From Hymenopellis radicata (lineage: Eukaryota > Basidiomycota > Agaricomycetes > Agaricales > Physalacriaceae), in contig JADNRX010000174.1 of NCBI GenBank assembly GCA_015501595.1, positions 1 through 64,000 on the forward strand: a stretch of DNA of 64,000 bases, given 5' to 3'. Both the position numbers and the translations under genes were made by a program. The notes below the pieces were generated by a model. It did no database searches. It was not told the origin of the DNA and saw only the letters and a program-made list of their open reading frames with translations. Below are positions 55,465 through 64,000 of this stretch, piece by piece (position 1 is the stretch's first letter; each line of letters begins with the position of its first letter).

Positions 55465-57420
55465 TCACACCCTGATCTTAATGGACGTCAGTGAAGAGTA
55501 AGAAACAAAATTGGACCGACTTACCTTGGGATCAACACCACTAGGGAATAAGTCAGATATGTCGAGGAGGTGCTCTTCCTCAGCGACGTGTTCCATCTGA
55601 ATGACACATGCTATAACCCAAGAGAGTCGCACTACAAGCGGCTTCGGCTCAGCGGCTCTATGCCAATGTCAGCATGCGTGGAAAAAACATAGACAGCCGT
55701 TGACTCACTTCCACTTGGATACGGTGTTAAAGGAGCCATTCCTGAAGACGATATGGGTGCAAGTCGGGGTGAAGTTCTTGAAAACCTGGTGATGGCTCAA
55801 CATCAATGCAATGAAAGAATGAGTGAGCAACGAACCTTTGCAAAGCTGTTCCAAGAATCCCACAAATGCTTCTCCAGAATCCCGCGACGTATCTGCATCC
55901 CTCACATCGACAAACACCCTCACGTGAGACAGAACAGTCAATCCACTCTTCCGCTTACTGCTCGCGCTGCCCAGGCCTCTCCGCGGAGCTGTAGCTGATG
56001 GACCCGTCGCTTCCCTAGCTTGTCGCAGATTATCGAATGCTTCAGCCGTAGACACCCTCATCGGCTTCTCCGGCGAAGCTTCTTTCCTGTTAAGGGTGCG
56101 ATCCAATATGACCTTGAGTTCGTCGTCCTTCGTCCTCGCCCTTAGTGACACCAGCCTCGCCCTATTGTCGCTCTCACTGAATGAGTCGTCATCCTCGGTC
56201 AGGTCAATAACGACTCTAACGGGACTATCCGCTACGGCCGCCGGAGGCGTCTTCTGACTCGCCGTGTGGGTTGCGTTGTTGGGAAATAAGGACTTGACAC
56301 GGCCGGTCAGCATACGCTTCCCAACATGGTTCGCCTCATTCGAACGCGCAGAGCTAGGACCCGCCTTGTCGCGAAGGGCGGACTCACGTGTGATGGAACG
56401 CTGCAACGCGGGTGCTGAGCGGGGAACTCCAGGAGGACGGAGGACAGCGGGTGTATGAGACATCATTGAGCTGTTGAGCTCGTTAGCCTTCCTGTAGTAT
56501 TGATTGAGCAGTACTTTGGCGTCCGTTTGTAATGCGTAAGTTTCTGCAAACAGGACATCGTCAGTAACCTTATCGAAGACCAAAAAGAGAAGGATACATA
56601 CCCGCAGGCCGTGTAGTATGTGTGCTAGATCTGGCAAACTTGGAAGGAGATCTGAAAGAACCTTTAATGGGCAATTTCGGTGGTGCAGCTGTTTTCGCTA
56701 GACTCGATTGAGTAGGTTTCGCGAAAGAAGGAAGCTTCGCGGGAGTCTGGGGTACTCGAAGAGTCGAAGTCGCATGGCCAGATTCTTCTGAATCTGAGAG
56801 CGGCGACCACCCTTTTCGAAAACCAGTCTTCTTCGGGGAAGCCTGCGCAGCCGAAATGAGAGCTTTCTGCCTGGACCACTGTGGTTGTCGGTGCTATCGA
56901 ACAAGAAATGAGAAATTATACCAACGCAGAAGAGATGGCTTTATTTACCTTGACCAGCCTTCTTTGCCTGTTGGTGAATCTGAGAAACAGGATTGAACTT
57001 GGGGAGCGAAGAGAAGGAAGCAGAGATCAGCATGGCGGTTGTGGAAGAGGGAGCTGGGCGGGGAGTAGAATCGACGTCCATAGCGGAATCCTATATTTTT
57101 AGATTGTAAACCATTGCCAGGATGAAGATAGCATATACTCACATCGGTAGAAGCATTACCCGCTGGCACTGGGGTTTCTGGAAGTGGCGGAAGCGGGGAC
57201 ATCTCGAGGTCGTTATAGGATGACATTCCCGCCGTATTCTTATAATCGCCTTCGATATCACCGCCCTCTGCCCTCAACCGTTTGGCAGAAGAAAAGTCGG
57301 ATCTGATAGCATCGTTGGACGCATACTGGTTGACCCCCCCCCCCGCGGCGATGCGGCTCGCTTCCTGCTAGGCGACTGGTTAAAGAGGAGCCCAACATCG
57401 GATTTCGCTGCGTCGGGCAT
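55465..57420 (-). CDS. BRCT-domain nuclear protein (microcephalin-like C-terminus)
   Basis: Probable genome-maintenance or chromatin protein. Exons from 57420: MPDAAKSDVGLLFNQSPSRK, then RLRAEGGDIEGDYKNTAGMS, an intron at 57092-57141, DSAMDVDSTPRPAPSSTTAM, an intron at 56882-56949, SRQKALISAAQASPKKTGFR, an intron, and TYALQTDAKVLLNQYYRKAN. A long disordered region follows (RVVIDLTEDDDSFSESD is SIM-like). The BRCT is at the end: LSHVRVFVDVRDADTS, FKNFTPTCTHIVFRNGSFNT, and after an intron EPKPLVVRLSWVIACVIQME with the conserved Trp. It stops at 55465. Two phase problems: the 11-C run at 57334-57344 (12 would restore the frame) and the 55800-55850 intron, which is 50 bases and loses phase if spliced but gives 16 extra residues if retained. 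Confidence 0.6.
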
Positions 57421-58819
57421 TGTGGTCGGTGGTCGCTCCAATTGCAGGCAAGTGCACGCGTCCTTCAAGGGAGAGCGATCGATGGGTAGATGGAGCAAGT
57501 AAGGTAACGTGAGCTGGGAGGTGTCCGCAAGGAAAGCGGCCAGCGGCAATCACCGTTGGAATATTCGAGATCGACAAAGCGAGAGACGACGGCGGGATGG
57601 CCTTCGGGTGCACCGGTCTAGAGAACGGCGTACGTTAGACGGAGATTATACGCAATAGGCAGAGGTATGAAGTCGATATCCAGGAGGTTTGAAGGTGTTA
57701 CGAGACGGGAGAGATCGGCACAAGAAACGACATGGCGGTACGTTGAGAAGGACGTCCATCACAGCTCGCCCAATGAGGAAGTTGATCCTCTGCCTTCTAC
57801 CACGACCACCTCTAACTTGGATTCTCGCACTCGATGCGTCGGCCGGCGTCAAAGGCGGCGTCTGTTAAGGCGGCGTCGAGAGCCGCGTCTGTGAAGCCGT
57901 CCAACAAGCGAGCCTGCATCCCGCGCGGCCAGCAAGAAGTCTGCGTCGCACGTAGGGAGCAAGAAACCATCGTCCAAGGTGCGTTTCGTCTACATTTCAT
58001 TCATGTCTTCCCTTCCCATCCATCCATGCATACACGTCCATCTTGCCGCGTGTGTGCGCCCATGTATCTAGACATTTCGCCTTCTTTATCTGCACCTTTC
58101 CTTCCTGCAGTCGCTAATTCATTCCTTTTTCCGTTTCCTCCTCTAGGTCGCAGTCACGGAGCTCGCTGCTGTCCTTCCCCCCGTGGAGGAGACCATTTGC
58201 CGAAGAGCCAGAAGAGGAGGTAGAGCCTGGCAGAGGCTGCTGCTGCTGCTGAGGAAGAGTCCGAGGTAAGCCTAGCCCGATGAATTACTTTCAATTATGT
58301 TCGCCAAGCCGTCCTTTCATGACGCTGTATAGCACTCTTTTTTATCGCGCGTACCTTATCCTCTTATCACGGTGCTCACGATCCTCTAGAAAGCCGATTA
58401 GATTTAACCTGAAGCGTGGACTGCGATGGAGATGCATTCTCCGTTCGTCGACTGTGATTGGATTTCGTTTGTCGCCCAACCAACTGTTACATATTCCTTT
58501 GTCCATCTACCTCTCCTGCTTCTTCTTGTATCATTTGCGACTCCGATTTTAATTTTTCATCCTCGTCCTTTCCTCGCTTGTTTTCCTGTACGACTGTTTG
58601 TTTTTTCTTCAGTGCATGGCGCGTTTCTTCTTCCTCTTGTTTCATGTTTTGGTGATGTGATGTGATATCTTATTCCCTGTGTACTTTGATCTCCAGACAA
58701 GACGACGAAATATATTTAGGTATATCCTGTATTGATACTACTTGCTCCCAATGTGTGTGACATGCTTTTGTGGGATTCAGGCTGCTCTTTCAGCTACCAC
58801 CCTCATGGTGAGTGATATT
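57421..58819 (+). other. Possible small basic ORF; pyrimidine-rich 3' region
   Basis: 57667-57894 and 57834-57980 are overlapping plus-strand frames; the second (RPASKAASVKAASRAASVKP) is Ala/Lys/Ser-rich like a linker-histone tail. 58460-58650 is T/C-rich and AT-rich after 58660, as in UTR sequence. No family. Confidence 0.3.
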
Positions 58820-59989
58820 TCATGTATGCACCACGAAGCTGATTGGAGCGAAGGTTACTTCGCTGATCCCGCGATGGCTACTTGTTATTCTAGTCGTGGG
58901 CGATAAGCTTGCTTTGAACGTGAATCGCGACGTCCCGTAGAAATCCATGATGCCTTGGTGATTTAGCCTTCGAAGGTGAGTACATTGCCGCATTGAGTAG
59001 CGAGTCCCTGAGGGACAGAGAAGGACGCGTCTCCACCGCACGGGACATCTGATGGGCTGTGAACATATTGACTCGGAACTGCTTACGGCTCTCAAGTCGA
59101 CGACAAGCTCCGTGATGCGCGGCCTCGCGTGCCAGAGCCAATCTAGTTTTGTCGCTTCTTTCCGATGAAGTGCTCGGTCCAATCCCTCGCTCTAATATCT
59201 CACGTATTCACAGCTTTTCTACCTCGCTGTAGACACATGGACTGTCGAGAATCAGGAAAAGCTGGCCTGCATTCTTGATGGTGGCAGTCGGATTTCTCCG
59301 ACGACGACATTCACCCACCACAGACTCGGTCCCCAGATGGAATCAATAACATCGCCACTATTCTCGCGACATGTGCACCACAAACCATCCTCCCGACCTG
59401 AACTTGGTCGCACCACTTTCATAGTGGGGGTTCTTCTTCGATGAACGACTGGAGCTCAATTCGGGTAGGAGACGTCCTTCTTCACGCAGAGGAACGCGGG
59501 TGGACTCTCCATGGTCCGGTATTGTGGTGGCCCACTTGTGGAGGTCTACCTACCTACCCGTACTATCAAACAATCGGGAATATTATTTAGTGTGAAGATT
59601 TTCAGTTCCGTCATGTCATTTGTATGTTTCCGCGATGTTCAATGCATTGTTTTGAATGAATTTGATCGCAGTACAGCACCATTGGTACGCGTCCGGAATA
59701 TACTAGCGACGAGGAGCATGTAACTGGGATAGGTAGATAGGTGAGTCTAAGTCACGGCGCGGACGACGTACAAACAGAACCCGGCCTTGTTTCCGGTAGA
59801 CACAAATCCAATCTTGGAACGGTCATAACGGTACTCTCCATCAAATGTTCGACTCGGCAGAATAAAAGAAATTGCAGCTGGTACAGGACGACAAGCGGTG
59901 GCGGAACAAGTAGCTAACGCTTACGTCGGCTGGTATACTGGCCAACGATTGCACGCCCGAACCTTGTACGCAAACCTGACAAAAAGGTT
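58820..59989. other. No recognised gene; partial duplicate
   Basis: The stretch GTGCACCACAAACCATCCTC...CGACCTGAAC at about 59372-59404 recurs, diverged, at about 60792-60825. Overlapping minus frames at 58820-59182 have no signature. Confidence 0.3.
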
Positions 59990-60500
59990 AAGCTCCCTAC
60001 ATGTATGAGGCGCTCATTCGATAGGACAAGTCGCTTTTACAGTACAGCCACTCCATTACATTTCGCAGACAACAGGACGACTGGGTATTCGGAGAACCGA
60101 CCTGAAAATTTTAAAAACACTAACTCTCCGGCGATGGACTATTGAGGTGCCATTCCGATAGGACAAGTGGTCACAGTCCGAAGTCCGAAGAAATGAGTAA
60201 GTATAATTAGTATGCAAAGCGAGAACCAGCGGTCCACAGGAGCAGAGTACCACACGGTGGATGCGTATCTCCTCCCACTTCTAAGCGAGCGCACTGAAGA
60301 CTGGCGGCTGGGATGCAAGATGCGGACATACCACACAAATCGGGAGGCATACCGGTGTGTTTGCAGTAGTGCATCCAGAACTAGATATCCTATCCGCCCC
60401 ATCAACACTATGTTAGGCGCAAAAAAAGACGAAGTTTCGGACAGAAAGAAGCGCCAGATCCGCTAGGACAAGCGGCCACGGCCGAAGACACAAGTAAGGA
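59990..60500. repeat. Dispersed repeat words
   Basis: GATAGGACAAGTCG at 60020, GATAGGACAAGTGG at 60157 and GCTAGGACAAGCGG at 60462; the last two are followed by a CAC(A/G)G(T/C)CCGAAG(T/A) match. Looks like an old, irregular tandem repeat. No gene. Confidence 0.4.
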
Positions 60501-61061
60501 TGGTTAGTCGCCTTCGGTACAGACTTAGGAAACAGGAAACTTGCAAGGCCGTGAAGGTGATGGAGGAGAAATGAACGACGGACATCCAGTCTCATCACAT
60601 AAGCACGCATAGATGAATGGCAAAGAGACGTCTGTCTGACAGAGAAGAAGAAACCGTTGCAAAAACGTCAAGCTTCCTCCGCTCGCTTTCATTGTCGTCG
60701 CGAAGCCGTTCCCGTCGGGATACCGATGGCGGCTGCGGACATATTGCCTTCAAGGTTACAGCCATCAGGTGGCGCATAGTATGCGAAGCGTGTGCACTAC
60801 AAATCATCCCGAGTCCGACCTGAACTCGGGCGCACGACAGGTTCATTCTTCGATTCTGTCTGCGCACCGGGTTCGAGCTGATGTCCTGGACCTGATGGCT
60901 ATTGAAGACCTCGAGGAATGAGAGCGTCACCCTTCTACAAGACACGAAAGTTGAATAAGATGCTGGGGTATCGTTCGAAATGACATGTATCATTGTAAAT
61001 ACTAAGGACTGCATAAGCATAAAGTTAAATCATACTAAAGTTAAATCCACCGCCTCTCGCA
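60501..61061. other. Intergenic
   Basis: No gene recognised; contains the second copy of the 59372-59404 similarity. AT-rich from 60945 to 61050, which fits the 3' flank of the minus-strand F-box gene. Confidence 0.35.
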
Positions 61062-62774
61062 CTAACTCAAAAAAGGCTCCAAACACCCCAGATAATCCAC
61101 AGGAGTGACCTCCGACATGATCCGCTTCGCCACCGTAAATCTCATCGCGTTCAACATCCGAGGCTTCCATTCGCCTGCATCTTCCTGGAGCTCATCCTTC
61201 ACCCACGCTACGAACCCCGCATGGAACAACACTCTTGTCAGCCGCGGTAGTCCATCGGCCAATCCCTTAATCATCTCGAGCTGCTGCTTGAGATCTATCG
61301 CCCACGAACAATCGCGTGACGACCGCCCCACGTCGCGTGTAAAGTAGCATTTGTCCAAGGTGATAACAAGGTCCTCGACAGGCCAGCGCGCCGTCCTCGC
61401 CTCACACATCGTACCCAGTTCCTGCAAAGGTGTAAGCTCAGGTTACATTGTGAAATTAAAACGAAACGTACCTCGAACAGCTTCGGCACCGTGTACTCGT
61501 TCGAGGAATCGTCAGCAGTACAAGTATAAATCACCCGCATCACCTTCAGATGCGGCACGGGCTTGTCCATGGGCGGAACGACCCATGGCGAGTTGAGGTT
61601 GCAGTCGAACACGACCAACTCGCGTATGTTCGTGGTCGTGAAATCATCGCCGCTTGGGCGGAGGAATGGATGCGATGAATCTGCATAAGGCTCCTCACTG
61701 TTCGTACCCGTAGAATCGAGCACTTCTAACTTCGGGCCCAGACCAAAGAACTCGGGAAGAAGCCCAGGCGGGGCCTTGAAGGAGATCAGGTTGGGTAGGT
61801 CGGTGCCGACTCGGACTGAAATTTCCATCGGCATCTGGCCGAAGCGGGTGTTGATCACGTCGTGTATCCTGATGTGCGTGAGGGACGGGAACGACTGGTG
61901 CCTGGTGTACAGGAATCGGGTGTCTTGCCACGACACATGCATGCCGTCGATCTCTAGATGGGTAAGGGCGGCGCCTCGAGCAATGCAAGCATCGATAGTG
62001 AAGAGCGCGTCCGTATAGAGCCGCCGGAGATTCGAGAGGGGATGGATGGTGATTGTAGGAGGCGGCATTGCGATAACCGTCCGGTGATCTTCAGCTCCTC
62101 CAGACCTCGCATAGCTCCGAAAACGGCCTTGATGCACACAGAAACCGCGGCACTCATGCAGCAGCTTTCAGCAATCTTCAGCACCTTCAAGCGCGGTGCC
62201 ACGACCTTCACCAACTTGAGCACCCTCTTCGTGATGACCACACCCATCATCGTCAACTCCTCCACCCTCATCCGAGCCAGCGCGGACATAAGAACATTCA
62301 CAACATCACCCTCCTCCAAAAACTCCTCAAAGTCCCCAACATAACAAGGCGCGCCAATTCGACACTTTTTCACGAACCCCGCTTCGTACACATCCAGCTC
62401 CTTCCCATTCGCCACCGAGCGCGCAAAATCAGTGCTCATGATGGCGTAGATGCAGAACGGCTCGGTGCGCCAGATGACGGGAAGCGCTAATGCGGCAAAG
62501 CGTTTGGACACCTTAGCGAGGGATCTGAAGCATTCAATATGCTCCTTTTTTCGACCATCCATCGTCCTGCGATGGCTGGAAGTGCCCAAAGATCTCGCTG
62601 TAGATCTCCACAGGTATTGGAGTCCGCTTTGGCGCTACGAGAGAATCAGACAACGTCGGCGAAGAGAAGAATGGATTGGAACTCACTCTCCCACTCGGGG
62701 GTAGCCTTCGTCTTGACAGTCCTCCTAGCAGACTTCATCTCAGATGGCAGCGGTGCTGGTGCGATGATGGTCAT
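61062..62774 (-). CDS. F-box/LRR protein with two frame breaks
   Basis: Exon 1 from 62774 (MTIIAPAPLPSEMKSARRTV) joins over a GTGAGT...TCGTAG intron in phase to PIPVEIYSEIFGHFQPS, a good F-box start. One base later in frame, FRSLAKVSKRFAALALPVIW completes the F-box. Leucine-rich text follows: VEELTMMGVVITKRVLKLVK, LKVLKIAESC, GLEELKITG, then PLSNLRRLYTDALFTIDACI, LTHLEIDGMHVSW, FPSLTHIRIHDVIN and NIRELVVFDCNLNSPWVVP. An intron (61430-61478) leads to the last exon ending GCLEPFLS. SCF-type ubiquitin ligase adaptor by family. Breaks: the T run 62546-62551 on the plus strand (five bases would restore the frame) and near 62085. Either sequencing error or early decay. Confidence 0.6.
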
Positions 62775-63386
62775 GAGGAAACAAGAGCTGGGACGACAAA
62801 GGCTTTAAGTAGGGTGGATGTGTTTTGCTCATTGTTCGCTGTTTTGGGCTCAGGTGGACAGGTCAGACGAAATAGGCAATTGGTTGAAGCATCCCCATTG
62901 TTTGTCATGGGTAAAACATCGTCCGATGTGGCCACTCCGCAGAAGGGAAGGTCTGCTGTTGAACATAAATTGTGGGCGCAGCTGAAAGAATTGGGCGAAG
63001 AGTGGACTTACACATAAGCGCTTAATCGTGGTCTTGACCCTATGCCCATTATACCGTGTCTCGGACCATTCATGTATCCTGCGTGGACACCATAAGTGTG
63101 GCGCAAAATATAACGTGAGCCTTTAAATAGCTACAGAACTCACTGTGCCGTCATTCAGCTTATGCGAAAGTCTCCTCGGTCACAGATTCGAAACTGAGAG
63201 TACCAAGAGATGTGGAGAACGGAAAAGGCTCCCTTTCGTTGGCGCGAAGTGATAATTTCAAAAGGGCACCGGACTCTGACCCGTTGGCCTCTGAAAGCAT
63301 TGCTTTTCGACTATTAGACGCGTAGATAAGCAGGACATGCGACGAGCTTACCTAGATACATCGTTTTTCTGAATCACGCAGAACAC
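62775..63386. other. Intergenic
   Basis: Upstream region of the F-box gene and downstream of the 63.4 kb frame. No domain in the overlapping plus-strand frames. Confidence 0.35.
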
Positions 63387-63911
63387 TCACAGTTTTAAGG
63401 ATCGCCAGCGAGTCACCACGACGAAAATATTCCTCATGGTTTCGTTATACTTCGACGGTAGTCCTTCTTGTGGCCGGAATAAGGAGATGAACGAACCACG
63501 GTTGAGGGCGATGGATGTTGTCGGCAAGGAAGCAAGAACGGCGTTATCGGACTTAACTTCCACGATCATCATCAAAACTAGTTCCCCCAACTTGTTCTTG
63601 CTCTTCTCGTCTGTCAGGCAGCCACAGAACGAGAACGATTTGGCTTTCTCTTTGGCACAAATACAATGATCCTCTGCAGCCTGCCCAAGAAGTTCCATCT
63701 CCAAGACACGATTCATACTACCACTGCCTCTGAGCGTGTCTAGTTGATATTTCGACATTGGCTTCAATCCGAATGGTGTCCTGGAACTCTCTTCGGCTCT
63801 CATACGTCTTCTTTGCGCCGCCATACACGATATCGATATATGGTATCCATTCCAAACACCTGTCTGACTCTCTGTGAGTGTTCCTTCGATCAGCTTGTGA
63901 CCTTTTCGCAT
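63387..63911 (-). CDS. Hypothetical 174-residue protein
   Basis: Open frame on the minus strand: MRKGHKLIEGTLTESQTGVW, RMRAEESSRTPFGLKPMSK, EMELLGQAAEDHCICAKEKA, LVLMMIVEVKSDNAVLASLP, then KYNETMRNIFVVVTRWRSLK. An upstream start outside the window is possible. The hydrophobic-E-V-K stretch recalls the core strand of PD-(D/E)xK nucleases, but the first Asp motif is not evident, so this is only a suggestion. No family is recognised. Confidence 0.35.
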   Translation of the reverse strand: MRKGHKLIEGTLTESQTGVWNGYHISISCMAAQRRRMRAEESSRTPFGLKPMSKYQLDTLRGSGSMNRVLEMELLGQAAEDHCICAKEKAKSFSFCGCLTDEKSKNKLGELVLMMIVEVKSDNAVLASLPTTSIALNRGSFISLFRPQEGLPSKYNETMRNIFVVVTRWRSLKL

Positions 63912-64000
63912 TGCCCAGCCTGAACGAAAGCTACGTAAACTATGAAGCTTTGTTCCACCGAGTATGAGTATGAGTTGGGGCCAACACTCCTGTAACTTTA

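Noticed and set aside
63387..63911. PD-(D/E)xK nuclease call for the hypothetical protein
   Set aside because: Only an EVK-like strand is visible; the other catalytic residues are not, so the function is not claimed.
1..64000. tRNA, rRNA or CRISPR features
   Set aside because: No cloverleaf-type T-loop with matching anticodon arm, no ribosomal core sequences and no regularly spaced direct repeats were found by eye.

Overview
This window reads as nuclear DNA of a filamentous basidiomycete, most likely an agaricomycete mushroom-type fungus. Introns are short (about 45-60 bases, GTRNGT...YAG) and occur every few hundred bases. F-box/LRR proteins, a TET/JBP-like dioxygenase of the kind expanded in mushrooms, a DUF6532-like protein and LysM proteins all point the same way. 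There are no bacterial signals, and I saw no tRNA, rRNA or CRISPR. No species can be named from the sequence alone.

The window is a gene-poor accessory tract. Intact or nearly intact genes sit among many decayed ones. Left third (0-22 kb): relics of an anion/cation-symporter MFS carrier and an S28 serine peptidase; a probable DNA-3-methyladenine glycosylase; an F-box protein; an ankyrin relic; a fragment of the myosin-like motor domain of a chitin synthase; a LysM locus with one tiny complete LysM gene and a seven-module LysM pseudogene separated by a 1.5 kb minisatellite-bearing insert; a poorly understood minus-strand gene; and a coiled-coil repeat protein.

Middle (22-44 kb): a clean four-exon TET/JBP-like 2-oxoglutarate dioxygenase gene facing a truncated paralog on the other strand. 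Next comes a long poorly coding stretch with three low-complexity blocks built from AGCGCA and GCGGGA motifs, two of which bracket a small intact three-exon gene of unknown function. These are followed by an intact five-exon DUF6532-like gene, several partial genes, a decaying ABC transporter and a dead drug-antiporter-type MFS gene.

Right third (44-64 kb): relics of a short-chain dehydrogenase, a medium-chain (quinone-type) oxidoreductase, an F-box gene and a type-B carboxylesterase; an intact two-exon orphan gene; a second, more decayed copy of the ankyrin region; a BRCT-domain gene; and an F-box/LRR gene.

The genes do not form one obvious pathway. Transporters, SDR, MDR and esterase relics together resemble the remains of a metabolic cluster, and the LysM locus resembles a chitin-binding secreted effector locus. 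Several frameshifts lie in homopolymer runs (11 C, 6 A, 4 A), so some apparent breaks could be sequencing errors. Gene models with introns were spliced by eye and checked for phase where stated.
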